Shown: in pieces, positions 8,908 to 18,119 of the stretch
How positions within the stretch are numbered: position 1 is the stretch's first letter
Layout: every line of letters starts with the position of its first letter
Notes under the pieces: generated by a model
Database searches by the model: none
Seen by the model: only the letters and a program-made list of their open reading frames with translations
Told to the model about the DNA's origin: nothing
Made by a program: the position numbers and the translations under genes
Source of the DNA: Aquarana catesbeiana
Lineage: Eukaryota > Chordata > Amphibia > Anura > Ranidae
Assembly (NCBI RefSeq): GCF_042186555.1
Contig: NC_133336.1
Coordinates: forward strand, 35,666,257 to 35,730,256
DNA: 64,000 nt
Direction: 5' to 3'

Positions 8908-9464
8908 TGTAAGGAAATTTCTGCTTCTAAGACCACCCAGATAGGTTCAGGTAATGCAGGAAGACCTCCGTAGACCCCCAGGCCTGGAGATATCAATAAA
9001 GTGACACAGGAGACAGGTTTGCTTAGCCACTTAAAGACATCTAATTAGAAATGGTCAATGATACAGTATTTATGTCGTTTGAGAGGATGGGAGGAGTTTT
9101 ACTAAACTTATACATGTCATTGAAATGAAAATAGGTTCAGTTAATATTTACCTATTAGCTGGTGTTATAAGACAAAATCTTGCATCATTTTCACTATAAA
9201 AGTATGTATGTATTCTTAAACAGATGTTGAGGGAAACATTTATCTTATCAAGAACAAACATGAGCTAGGACAAACTCCACATTCTAGCTATATTTAAATT
9301 TATATGTAACCCTGAGTTAGACATATTCTATAGATTACAGCTTAAAGATGATGTGGGTTTCAGTTGAAACTCATATTTGAGTTTTCTCAATTTTCCTGTA
9401 AAACATAAGATGGTGTCTTAGAATTAAAATGGAGTCCCTCATGATATGTGCTATGTTCTTTACA
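8908..9464 (-). repeat. 5' LTR of the provirus
   Basis: 557 bp, the partner of 240-796, with TG...CA ends in the element's sense and the target duplication CCTTT directly outside at 9465-9469. It would hold the promoter; a TATAAA on the minus strand lies at 9299-9304, about 160 bp from the start of U3, and is only a tentative assignment. Confidence 0.95.
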
Positions 9465-9469
9465 CCTTT

Positions 9470-9630
9470 GATTGGGCCCTTCTTATTGGATTACTACTAT
9501 AACATCACTCAGCGTTTTAATGTATGTTTCTCCATGTGAACCTTTATCTCTGCTCCTACCTTTGTATGTAACGAGCGTGAATTCTTGTTCTGTAACCTAC
9601 GTAGTTTATCTATGGCAATAGTATCTCGCA
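9470..9630. other. Host flank right of the provirus
   Basis: No gene or clear repeat recognised. It is the continuation of the flank at 1-234 before the provirus inserted. Confidence 0.5.
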
Positions 9631-10260
9631 GGACTTTTTCTCAGCGGGAACGCGGAGGAACAGAGTTCCGGCACCTCCAGCACTGTACTGTATGTAATGG
9701 CAAGGTATGTTGGGGTGTGCCGCAGAGTCTATTGATGCTGGCTGCTGTGGAATATATTATTGCTGGAGGGGATCTATTTTTGTGTGGTGGTCTATTGTTG
9801 CTGGGGAAGTCTGTTGTTGATGGGGAATCTATTATTGCTGGGAGGGGGCTTATGTTGCTTGGGGGGGGTACATTCCTGCTGAAAGGAATCTACTGTTGAG
9901 CGAGGGGTCTATTGATGCTGGTTGTTGGGAGGTCTTTTGTAGCAGGGGTCCATTGTTGCTTGGGGGATCTATTGTTCCTGGGGGGGGGTCTTTTGCTGCT
10001 GGCTGAGGGGGATCTATGTTAATGCTTTTCTAGTTAACAAATTCCATACTAATTTCTTGCGCCACAGAATGATACTTGGCTCTGTATCCTCTAAAATGGG
10101 CAGTACTGAGAGGTGGGTAGGGGTGGAATTAAGGGACAATGCTCGGAGATGGGTAGGGGCTGGAGACAAGAATTCACTCAGGAGGGGGGAGTTCCTGCAC
10201 CTATACTCTGAGAAAAAAAAAACTGGTATCTCACTATCTCACAAAAAGGTGTGAACAACA
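9630..10260. repeat. Inverted-repeat element with internal GGGGGATCTATTGTTGCTGG-like minisatellite
   Basis: The left part (TTTTTCTCAGCGGGAAC, followed by a GAACAGAGTTCCGG block) resembles the reverse complement of the right part near 10185-10220 (GGAGTTCCTGCAC, then CTGAGAAAAA). Between them, about 9720-10020 consists of degenerate units built on GATCTATTGTTGCTGGGG with variable G-runs. I take it as a small DNA transposon with an internal tandem array. Edges are approximate. Confidence 0.45.
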
Positions 10261-10506
10261 TTTTGTATACTTTTCTTGTATCTCTTTTAATAAACATATT
10301 GAACAAGAAATGTTTTGTGCCTGGCAGTTGGGGCATAGGTGTGCCTCTGCTTGTATGCTGGAATGCAGTGCGTGGTACCTATGTAGATTTAGTTTCAGCC
10401 CTAATTTGGGGTTCTATCTATACCCATGATCTTCAATAAATTTCAACTGGGACATGGCAATGCTGAAATGAAAGTTAAGTTTGCATTTTTTAGTTAGTGC
10501 CTAAAC
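10261..10506. other. Unassigned sequence
   Basis: No gene, repeat array or motif recognised. Confidence 0.4.
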
Positions 10507-10639
10507 CAGCGGTCTCCAAACTGCAGCCCGGGGACCGGATGCCGACCCTTGCTTGCTTTACCTAGCCCTTGCTGCATTATTCCCCTTACTGTCAGCAACA
10601 GAGGTGCATAGTTCCTGCCATCAACACTGTCAATTGAGC

Positions 10640-10996
10640 ACTAATCCTAATACTGACACTAATGATGGGGCACTATTCCTCCCATTAATACGAGTGATGG
10701 GTACTATTTCTCCCACTGACACCAATGATAGAGCACTTTTCCTCCCACTGACACCAAGAATGTGGCACTATATCGCCCATTGATACCAATGATGGAGCAC
10801 TATTTCTCCCACTGACACCACTGATGGGGCACTATTCCTCCCATTCATACCAGTGATGGGGCCCTATTCCTCCCATTGATCCCAAGGATGGGGCACTATT
10901 CCTCCCATTGATACCAATGATGGGACACTATTCTTCCCATTGATACCAATGATGAACCACTATTCCTCCCATTGATACCAACAATGGGGCATTATT
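10640..10996. repeat. ~32-bp minisatellite, left part
   Basis: Degenerate tandem units of the form GATGGGGCACTATTCCTCCC followed by ATTGATACCAAT. The array is interrupted at 10997 by the LTR element and resumes at 15533. Confidence 0.85.
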
Positions 10997-11688
10997 TGTC
11001 AGGGAATCTAATTGACCAGACTGTGTGGACTGCACAGAGGAGACCAGAAACACATGTAAGTGAAAAATAATGGTGTTTATTAAACAAGTGAAAAGTAAAA
11101 GGAATATAAACAGTGCAAAACCAACACAACAAACCCACTACAAACAATATATACAAGTAAATGGAGATACCGTAATCGTAAACAAAGCCAGGCCAAGGTC
11201 ATACACAGGAGGTCAGCAGATGGGTAAGGACGGGAAACCAGCAGGAAGGGGAGAGGATGGATGGTAAAGCTGCAGGGTAGGGATCCAAGGGAATCAGGAG
11301 GGACACGAGCAGGATGAGCCTGGGATAGGGATCGGATCGGATCAGAGCGGAGCAGGACAGAACAGGTTCACAATCAGGATAAGGCAGCAAGGTCAAGGCA
11401 CAGGGAGAAAGATACCAAGGCAAGCCTATGAGGGCTTGCCGGGTATTTATAAGGCTGTGGTAATTGACCTCATGTCACAGCTGAGCGCAGTGTGTGCTGT
11501 TTGCTCCACACTGCCAGAGTGCACCCGCTGGTTGACACCGGTACTACGGCCCAAGGATGCAACAGTGCCACCAGCAGGAGAGACCTCTTACTGCAGGTCC
11601 TAGGTGTTGGAAGACACCTGCTGATGGACACTGGTACTGCAATCCAAGAGACCGATAGCGCCACCAACGGGTAAACCCTCTCATGACA
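10997..11688 (-). repeat. 3' LTR of the non-autonomous element
   Basis: 692 bp. It differs from the right LTR mainly by a 10-bp extra GATCGGATCG-type repeat near 11330 and a 3-bp gap near 11145, plus a few substitutions. The end is CATGACA; the other LTR ends CATGGCA. Confidence 0.93.
11076..11081 (-). terminator. Poly(A) signal AATAAA in the 3' LTR
   Basis: The minus strand reads AATAAA about 80 bp before the LTR's downstream edge, a normal place for the R/U5 cleavage signal. The same motif is at 14927-14932 in the other LTR. Confidence 0.7.
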
Positions 11689-14600
11689 GTACCCCCCCCT
11701 AAAGGAGCGGCCTCCGGACGCTCCAACAAGGTGCATCTGTCCAAAGTTCATGGCCTCCAACCGAACAGATGAGGGCACATCAGGCCGGGCATCGGGTACA
11801 TCAAACTGGACGGTGGGTACGTCTGAGATGACAGTGGGCACATCCGAGCAGACGGCTGGCATGTCAGAGTCATTAAGCTGGGCAGCGGACAGGAACAACT
11901 TGAGCTGGGCAGCGGACAGGAACAACTTGAGCTGGGCAGCGGACAGGAACAACTTGAGCTGGGCAGCGGACAGGAACAACTTGAGCTGGGCAGCGGACAG
12001 GAACAACTTGAGCTGGGCAGCGGACAGGAACAACTTGAGCTGGGCAGCGGACAGGAACAACTTGAGCTGGGCAGCGGACAGGAACAACTCGAGCTGGGCA
12101 GCGGACAGGAACAACTCGAGCTGGGCAGCGGACAGGAACAACTCGAGCTGGGCAGCGGACAGGAACAACTCGAGCTGGGCAGCGGACAGGAACAACTCGA
12201 GCTGGGCAGCGGACAGGAACAACTCGAGCTGGGCAGCGGACAGGAACAACTCGAGCTGGGCAGCGGACAGGAACAACTCGAGCTGGGCAGCGGACAGGAA
12301 CAACTCGAGCTGGGCAGCGGACAGGAACAACTCGAGCTGGGCAGCGGACAGGAACAACTCGAGCTGGGCAGCGGACAGGAACAAGCCGAGCTGGGCAGCG
12401 GACAGGAACAAGCCGAGCTGGGCAGCGGACAGGAACAAGCCGAGCTGGGCAGCGGACAGGAACAAGCCGAGCTGGGCAGCGGACAGGAACAAGCCGAGCT
12501 GGGCAGCGGACAGGAACAAGCCGAGCTGGGCAGCGGACAGGAACAAGCCGAGCTGGGCAGCGGACAGGAACAAGCCGAGCTGGGCAGCAGGCTCCGGGTC
12601 ATCGAGCTGGGCAGCAGGCTCTGGAACATTGGGCCGAACAGCGAGCACCGTAAGGGCAGGCCGGATTACAGGCACCGGCTCAGCAAGCTGGGTAACGGAC
12701 CCCGGCCCAGTGGGCTGGGTAACAGGCCCCGACTCAGCGAGCTGGACACCGGGCACTGGTTCGGCAAGCCGGATAACGGATACTGGCTTGACAGGCCAAG
12801 TGACGGACTTCGGTTTAGCAGACTGGGTAACGGGCACCAGTTCAGCAGGCTGAGACACGGGCACCGAAACCTCAGGTTGGGACACGGGCACCGAAACTTC
12901 AGGTTGGGATACCAACATCACGACATCAGGCTGGAAGACAGGTACCAGGATATCAGGCTGGAGGATGGACACATCAAACCGGAAAGCAGGCTCACCAGGC
13001 TGAACAGTGGGCACATCAGGCAGAACAACAGGTACTGGCACAACAGGCTGAACAGGTACATCGGAGTCAGTAGTCGCTGGAGCGTCAGACTGGAACATGG
13101 ACACTGGGATTTCGGGCTGAGCAGCAGGCACTGGGACCTCAAACTGGGCAGCGGACACAGGCATTGGCACAACTGGCTGAGTAGCAGACACTGGCACATC
13201 AGGCTGGAAAGCGGACTGGAAAGCCGGCACCGAGACATCAGACCAGGCAGCGGGTGCTGGAACTTTAGACTGGGCAGCAGACACAGGCGCTGGCACATCG
13301 GGCAGAACAGCAGGTACATCGGACTGGTCAATAGTCGCTGGGGCGTCAGACTGGAACATGGACCCTGGGATTTCGGGCTGGAAGGCAAGCTTCAAGACAT
13401 CCGGCTGGAAGGCAGGCATATCAGACTGGATAGCGGGTGCATTAGACTGGAGAGCGGGTGCATCAGACTGGAGAGCGGGTGCATCAGACTGGAGAGCGGG
13501 TGCGTCAGACTGGAAGGTGGGCACACCAGACTGGAAGGTGGGCACACCAGACTGGAAGGTGGGCACACCAGACTGGAAGGCAGGGACATCAAGCTGGAAG
13601 GCAGAAACCAAGACGTCAGGCTGAAAAGCAAGCTTCGGGACATCAGGCTGGGAGGCAGGCATGAAGACATCAGACTGGGGAGCGGGCACAGACTGAAAAG
13701 CGGGCACCGGGACTTCAGGCTGGAAGGTAAGCTTCAAGACATCCGGCTGGAAGGTAGGCATATCAGACTGGATTGCAGGTGCATTAGACTGGAGAGCGGG
13801 TGCATCAGACTGGAAGGTGGGCACACCAGACTGGAAGGCAGGGACATCAAACTGGACAGCGGGCACAGGCATTGGCACAACAGGTTGAGTAGAAGACACT
13901 GGCGCATCAGGCTCGGTAGCAGGCACTGGACTGTCAGGCTGGGTAGCAGGCAGAGGTTTGACAGAATCAGGTGGGTTAGTTGGTGTGGAAGCAAGTTGGG
14001 TTACTGGCAGGATCGTGTGGGTAGGAAAGAATTTTTGTTTCTTTTTTGGTTTAGCCCGTGCAGTCTTGTATGTAGGTGCAGGGCTGAAAGAAAAGAAAGT
14101 AGCTGGATCGAAGGAAGACCAAGGAACTGTAGCTAGAGAGGGGTTTTGTGGGACTGTTACAGGTGGAGGAGAAGAGACAGGTGGATTGAAGGCAGGATAG
14201 GTGCTACACTTGGAGATTGGGTAGTAGTATTTGGTAGGGGGTTGAGTAAACTGGGCTGTAGCTGAGGTTGCCATAGGCGACGGGGAGATACATTCTTGGG
14301 GAGACAGATGATTAATGGCAGGACTGGAATATTGTGGCTTAGCTAAAGACAGGAGATCTGACCACACCTGCAGCACAGGTTGAAAAAACGCTGATTCACA
14401 CACAGCCTGACTAATCAAGGATTGCACCGACTGGATGCAATTAGACAATACTTGCTGTGAACAGGAGGAATAATGTTCCATAAAATAGGCTGGATCATCC
14501 TCTAACAACCAAACCAGGGATTCAACTTGGCCATAATTGAAGGGGGGCGAAAAATCATCACTTCCCTCGGGAATGCATGACAGGGCTGGTTTTGCACATA

Positions 14601-14775
14601 ACTGGATCAGGGGCTGAACATCTTCAAAAGACATATACCCCTGATCCACTAGGGAATGAGCTGATCGGATAGTTTCCAACAGCCTGTCACTAGTCCACCC
14701 TTTTAAAATCTGGCGACAATATTCACCATCCTCTTCTGCTAGCAGAGAATAATAAAGGATTTCATCGAAATCCAT
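11470..14775 (-). CDS. Unknown repeat-rich protein of the non-autonomous LTR element
   Basis: About 1101 codons from the first ATG (14773-14775) to a stop at 11470, inside the 3' LTR; the open frame extends to a GTG at 14820. I do not recognise the protein. Residues ~1-150 look helical and acidic with several Cys and aromatic residues. Residues ~150-230 are Pro/Ser/Thr-rich. A basic stretch (KPKKKQK) follows, resembling a nuclear signal. Next come some 450 residues of loose 11-13-residue repeats of the type VPAFQSDVP. Then about 26 copies of the nonapeptide AQLxLFLSA, with x = G, E or K in separate blocks. The last ~70 residues come from the LTR. There is no zinc knuckle and no enzyme motif. 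It might be a highly diverged Gag-like protein or a fortuitous frame preserved by repeats; the non-repetitive N-terminal 230 codons without a stop argue for real coding. Confidence 0.5.
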   Translation of the reverse strand: MDFDEILYYSLLAEEDGEYCRQILKGWTSDRLLETIRSAHSLVDQGYMSFEDVQPLIQLCAKPALSCIPEGSDDFSPPFNYGQVESLVWLLEDDPAYFMEHYSSCSQQVLSNCIQSVQSLISQAVCESAFFQPVLQVWSDLLSLAKPQYSSPAINHLSPQECISPSPMATSATAQFTQPPTKYYYPISKCSTYPAFNPPVSSPPPVTVPQNPSLATVPWSSFDPATFFSFSPAPTYKTARAKPKKKQKFFPTHTILPVTQLASTPTNPPDSVKPLPATQPDSPVPATEPDAPVSSTQPVVPMPVPAVQFDVPAFQSGVPTFQSDAPALQSNAPAIQSDMPTFQPDVLKLTFQPEVPVPAFQSVPAPQSDVFMPASQPDVPKLAFQPDVLVSAFQLDVPAFQSGVPTFQSGVPTFQSGVPTFQSDAPALQSDAPALQSDAPALQSNAPAIQSDMPAFQPDVLKLAFQPEIPGSMFQSDAPATIDQSDVPAVLPDVPAPVSAAQSKVPAPAAWSDVSVPAFQSAFQPDVPVSATQPVVPMPVSAAQFEVPVPAAQPEIPVSMFQSDAPATTDSDVPVQPVVPVPVVLPDVPTVQPGEPAFRFDVSILQPDILVPVFQPDVVMLVSQPEVSVPVSQPEVSVPVSQPAELVPVTQSAKPKSVTWPVKPVSVIRLAEPVPGVQLAESGPVTQPTGPGSVTQLAEPVPVIRPALTVLAVRPNVPEPAAQLDDPEPAAQLGLFLSAAQLGLFLSAAQLGLFLSAAQLGLFLSAAQLGLFLSAAQLGLFLSAAQLGLFLSAAQLGLFLSAAQLELFLSAAQLELFLSAAQLELFLSAAQLELFLSAAQLELFLSAAQLELFLSAAQLELFLSAAQLELFLSAAQLELFLSAAQLELFLSAAQLELFLSAAQLKLFLSAAQLKLFLSAAQLKLFLSAAQLKLFLSAAQLKLFLSAAQLKLFLSAAQLKLFLSAAQLNDSDMPAVCSDVPTVISDVPTVQFDVPDARPDVPSSVRLEAMNFGQMHLVGASGGRSFRGGYCHERVYPLVALSVSWIAVPVSISRCLPTPRTCSKRSLLLVALLHPWAVVPVSTSGCTLAVWSKQHTLRSAVT
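11689..11703 (-). other. Polypurine tract of the non-autonomous element
   Basis: The minus strand reads TTTAGGGGGGGGTAC directly before the 3' LTR, a typical G-rich primer for plus-strand synthesis. Confidence 0.8.
11876..12588. repeat. 27-bp tandem array, about 26 copies
   Basis: The unit is about 27 bp: GAGCTGGGCAGCGGACAGG followed by AACAAC plus TT, TC or a GCC variant. The variants are grouped: about 8 ending ACTT, then about 11 ending ACTC, then about 8 ending AGCC. The period is a multiple of three, so the array is open in several frames on both strands. It lies inside the long ORF. Confidence 0.95.
12600..13990. repeat. Degenerate short tandem repeats in the ORF
   Basis: Loose repeats of about 33-39 bp built on CATCAGACTGGAAGGCGGGC-like units, with a nearly perfect local run at 13430-13570. 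They encode the VPAFQSD-type repeats on the minus strand. Confidence 0.75.
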
Positions 14776-14847
14776 ATTAGCAGACCCGATAAACCAGGAT
14801 GGTTTCCTCAATGCAGCCACGTCTGGTCAGGGATGGCCTTGGTATAC

Positions 14848-15532
14848 TGTCAGGGAATCTAATTGACCAGACTGTGTGGACTGCACAGAGGAGACCAGAA
14901 ACACATGTAAGTGAAAAATAATGGTGTTTATTAAACAAGTGAAAAGTAAAAGGAATATAAACAGTGCAAAACCAACACAACAAACCCACTACAAACAACA
15001 ATATATACAAGTAAATGGAGATACCGTAATCGTAAACAAAGCCAGGCCAAGGTCATACACAGGAGGTCAGCAGATGGGTAAGGACGGGAAACCAGCAGGA
15101 AGGGGAGAGGATGGATGGTAAAGCTGCAGGGTAGGGATCCAAGGGAATCAGGAGGGACACGAGCAGGATGAGCCTGGGATAGGGATCAGAGCGGAGCAGG
15201 ACAGAACAGGTTCACAATCAGGATAAGGCAGCAAGGTCAAGGCACAGGGAGAAAGATACCAAGGCAAGCCTATGAGGGCTTGCCGGGTATTTATAAGGCT
15301 GTGGTAATTGACCTCATGTCACAGCTGAGCGCAGTGTGTGCTGTTTGCTCCACACTGCCAGAGTGCACCCGCTTGTTGACACCGGTACTACGGCCCAAGG
15401 ATGCAACAGTGCCACCAGCAGGAGAGACCTCTTACTGCAGGTCCTAGGTGTTGGAAGACACCTGCTGATGGACACTGGTACTGCGATCCAAGAGACCGAT
15501 AGCGCCACCAACGGGTAAACCCTCTCATGGCA
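14848..15532 (-). repeat. 5' LTR of the non-autonomous element
   Basis: 685 bp, the partner of 10997-11688. In the element's sense: U3 of about 240 bp, a TATA box, then a transcribed part with a poly(A) signal near the end. Confidence 0.93.
15288..15295 (-). promoter_or_regulatory. TATA box in the 5' LTR
   Basis: The minus strand reads TATAAATA about 240 bp into the LTR (the same at 11444-11451 in the other LTR). Its position upstream of the AATAAA motif supports the assigned orientation. Confidence 0.7.
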
Positions 15533-16320
15533 TTATTGCTCCCATTGATACCAACGATGGGGCACTATTGCTCCTATTGATACCAATGATCTGGCACTAT
15601 TTCTCCCATTGATACCAACGATGGGGCACTATTTCTCCCACTGACGTCACTGCCGCCTGAGCATTCCACGCTGGTCAGCGTGAGTTTCCTAAAGCTGTAG
15701 AGAGCCACGGTCTCCCACCATCCACTGCCAGCGACCGGGACACAGCCGGCGAAGCCTGCAGGACGGCACTATATACCGAGCAGACTACCTTATTATGAGC
15801 ACCCTTCATCCTGTAAGTGTTTCTTCACCTTGTGCTATTAAAACCTACTATAACACTACATTCAGTTGGTTCCTCCCCCCTCCCCTCCCTTTTCTCATGA
15901 CTATTCCTCTCACTGACACCAAGGATGTGGCACTATTCCACCCATTGATACCAATGATGTGGCACTATTTCTCCCACTGACACCACTGACACCAATGATG
16001 GGGCACTATTTCTCCCACTGACACCAATGATGGGGCACTATTCCTCCCATTGATACCAGTGATGGGGCACTATTGCTCTTATTGATTCCGGTGATGGGGA
16101 ACTATTCCTCCCATTGATACCAATGATGGGGCACTATTCTTTCCATTGATGCCAATGATGGGGCACTATTCATCCTATTGATGCCAATGATGGGGCACTA
16201 TTTTTTCCACTGACACCAATGATGGGCACTATTCCTCCCCCAATACCAATGATGGGGCACTATTCCTCCCCTGATACCAATGATGGGGCATTGTTTACTC
16301 CCACTGACGCCGGGGCACTT
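15533..16320. repeat. ~32-bp minisatellite, right part
   Basis: Continuation of the array at 10640-10996, with the same units. A non-repetitive stretch at about 15642-15900 interrupts it. Confidence 0.82.
15642..15900. other. Unclassified insertion within the minisatellite
   Basis: About 255 bp without the array's units, GC-rich at the left and ending in a C/T-rich tract (CCCCCCTCCCCTCCC). I saw no inverted repeats and no convincing target duplication. It could be a SINE or local host sequence. Confidence 0.35.
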
Positions 16321-16350
16321 TCTTTTCCCACTAGCCACAGTCTGGACCCC

Positions 16351-16674
16351 CCTAAAGTTTGCACTAAAAAAAAAAACGCAAAAAAAAAAGTTACTTTTAG
16401 TTTTACTTGACAATTCACAAAATGTTTTAAAATGATAGTTTATCCCATACTCTGTCTTAACCACCATTAGCTGTGTATGCCATTTATAAAAATTACTATT
16501 TACAGTTCAAACTGTAACGTTAAATTATGGCTTCAACAATTACTACTTTGTAGACAGATAATTATGGCATGTAATCATATACAATCATCCTACTTAAAGA
16601 GCCACTCTAGGCAGCCTTCAAAAATAGTCAGCAAATTGCTAAAAGTAAAGTGAAAATTGTGCAGCTATGATCTG
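16351..16674. other. Unassigned sequence
   Basis: Begins with two A-runs, then AT-rich sequence with no recognisable gene or repeat. Confidence 0.45.
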
Positions 16675-17141
16675 TTAAAGCGGAGTTCCACCCAAAAATG
16701 GAACTTCTGCTTTAAGGGAAGGTGACCCCCTGACATGCCACATTTGGCATGTAATTTTCTTGGGGGGGGGGGACCCTCTTTTTAGAGGGTTCCAGCTCCC
16801 CCTTCCTCCCCGGGGCACCGCGGCGCCAGAAGTAAGTTCACCTCTCCCCCCTTCCTCTCGGCAATCATCTGGGACACGTCGCAGGTCCCAGATGATTGTC
16901 CGGCCAGTCACAGTGTGCTACGCGGCTCGCGCATTCGCAGTGCATGTCTGGCTGTGAAGCCACAGCCGGGTGCCCCCAGTGACAATGCCAACACCGCAGA
17001 GAGGAGGGGGAGGCGAGCGTGGCTTCGTTCCCCTGCATCGCTGGACCCTGGGACAGGTGAGTGTCTGATTATTAAAAGTCAGCAGCTGCAATATTTGTAG
17101 CTGCTGACTTTAATTTTTTTTTAGTTGGAACTCTACTTTAA
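16675..17141. mobile_element. TTAA-flanked miniature inverted-repeat element
   Basis: Terminal inverted repeats TTAAAGCGGAGTTCCACCC and TTAAAGTAGAGTTCCAAC, both ending on TTAA. 467 bp, GC-rich interior, no ORF of note. Same family as 24925-25406. TTAA ends suggest mobilisation by a piggyBac-type transposase. Confidence 0.82.
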
Positions 17142-17175
17142 GTCAAAATACCTCCTGAACCTCAGCTAATCCTTC

Positions 17176-17566
17176 TGGTTGCATTTGCACCTGAATGTAG
17201 CTGGAAAGTGAATTCCCGCTTGCATTATTTTGTGAGTTTTTTAGGGGTAATGCATGTAGCGCTTAGTGCAGCCTATTCACTTGAATGGGCTGCCCTATGC
17301 GCATCAAATGCCCCAAAGTAGTTCCAGAACCTTTTTGGTCGCAGAGCGTCGGCAGTTTTTTTCAATATGTGTTTTACCCATTTGTAGCCTACAAACATGC
17401 ATCAAAAAGCTCCTCTGCTACCTACGCTTGTTGTGCCATTGTCAATTAATGGCACCGCTAGCTCTACCCGCGATTGAAACGCGTTTCCAAAACGAGTGGC
17501 AAAATGCACATTTTTGTGTGTTTTGTGGCGGGTTTAGGAAAGGCACAGATGTAAATGCAGCCTTCA
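17176..17566. repeat. Possible inverted-repeat element
   Basis: GGTTGCATTTGCACCTG at the left edge resembles the reverse complement of the right edge (GGCTGCATTTACATCTG). The interior contains a GGCTGCCCTATGCGCATC segment. No target duplication confirmed. Confidence 0.45.
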
Positions 17567-18119
17567 AGTAACATGGCCACTGCTTCTACAACCTCTGTCT
17601 GGGTATGATCCCACCAGGCTGGCAGTATGGCACAGTAGGTATCAGCTGACTTGCTGAATGGCAGCAGAGGAAGCTGAGCAGACTCAGCGTAGGCATAGAG
17701 AAGTATGGGGCAGTCAGCAAGCAGAGGGTGAGGCAGCATGAGGGAATATAAAGAAGATTATGATGTAGGGCTTATAGACATAGGTGTGCGCAGCCTATTG
17801 TATTAGGGTGTGCAACCCAAAGCTCAAACACACACGCATGCGTGTGTATGTACAGGGGGTAAAATACAGGAAAAATGTCACAATTTTTCTAGGTAAATAT
17901 AAAGGTACCGTTGACATGAAATTTTCACCACATGTTGGTAACAACCCATGCAATCCACACATACAAATAAACCAAAACAAATAAGTTCATAAATGAAATT
18001 ATGTGTAAAAAAATAGAATGACACAGGTAAAAAAGTATTGAATACATGAAGAAAGGGAGGTACAAAAGGCATGGAAAGCCAAGACACAAGCTGAAATCTA
18101 TCAGTAATTAGAAAGCAAT
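17567..18119. other. Unassigned sequence
   Basis: No gene seen. A short alternating ACACACGCATGCGTGTGT palindrome lies near 17828-17845. Confidence 0.45.

Larger units (their letters stand above)
240..9464 (-). mobile_element. Class I (gamma/epsilon-like) endogenous retrovirus, full length
   Basis: This is a complete provirus read on the minus strand: 5' LTR (8908-9464), primer site, leader, gag, pol, env, polypurine tract, 3' LTR (240-796). A 5-bp target duplication CCTTT lies at 235-239 and 9465-9469. Assignment to class I rests on four things seen here: a tRNA-Pro-type primer site, gag and pol in one frame separated by a stop codon, a single CCHC knuckle in Gag, and an Env with a CWxC motif and a Cys-Cys pair in the transmembrane subunit. 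The LTRs differ at only about two positions in 557, so the insertion looks recent, yet pol is broken in several places. Autonomous replication of this copy is very unlikely. It is probably a defective member of a family with other copies in the genome. Confidence 0.95.
10997..15532 (-). mobile_element. Non-autonomous LTR retrotransposon with a long unknown ORF
   Basis: Two direct LTRs (10997-11688 and 14848-15532) with TGTCAG...CA ends and a 5-bp target duplication TTATT at 10992-10996 and 15533-15537. Read on the minus strand, the 5' LTR is the right one, with a good TATA box and an AATAAA signal in order, and a polypurine tract lies next to the left LTR. The ~3.16-kb interior has no protease, reverse transcriptase, RNase H or integrase. 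It carries one very long ORF. The sequence directly after the 5' LTR (GTATACCAAGGCC...) shows no canonical TGG primer site. It must be moved by enzymes from another element. Related in LTR ends to the solo LTR at 37362-37771. Confidence 0.9.
10507..16350. mobile_element. hAT-like non-autonomous element with internal minisatellite, split by an LTR element
   Basis: It starts with a CAGCGGTCTCCAAAC terminal motif shared, in forward or inverted form, with the copies at 48844 and 51352. Near 16325-16350 it shows the subterminal block expected from those copies (CACAGTCTGG, then CCTAAAGT) but the extreme terminus is missing. The interior is a minisatellite with units of the type GATGGGGCACTATTCCTCCC + ATTGATACCAAT (about 32 bp), lying at 10640-10996 and 15533-16320. 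The 4.5-kb LTR element at 10997-15532 is inserted inside this array. An additional unrelated stretch lies at about 15642-15900. Confidence 0.72.

Noticed and set aside
11876..12588. Regular repeat array resembling a CRISPR array
   Set aside because: Units are contiguous 27-bp tandem repeats without spacers, inside an ORF of an LTR element in vertebrate DNA.
11750..14136. Long plus-strand open frames (367 and 419 codons) opposite the unknown ORF
   Set aside because: They are shadows of the repeats: a period divisible by three keeps several frames open. The orientation of the LTR signals and the non-repetitive N-terminal part support the minus strand.
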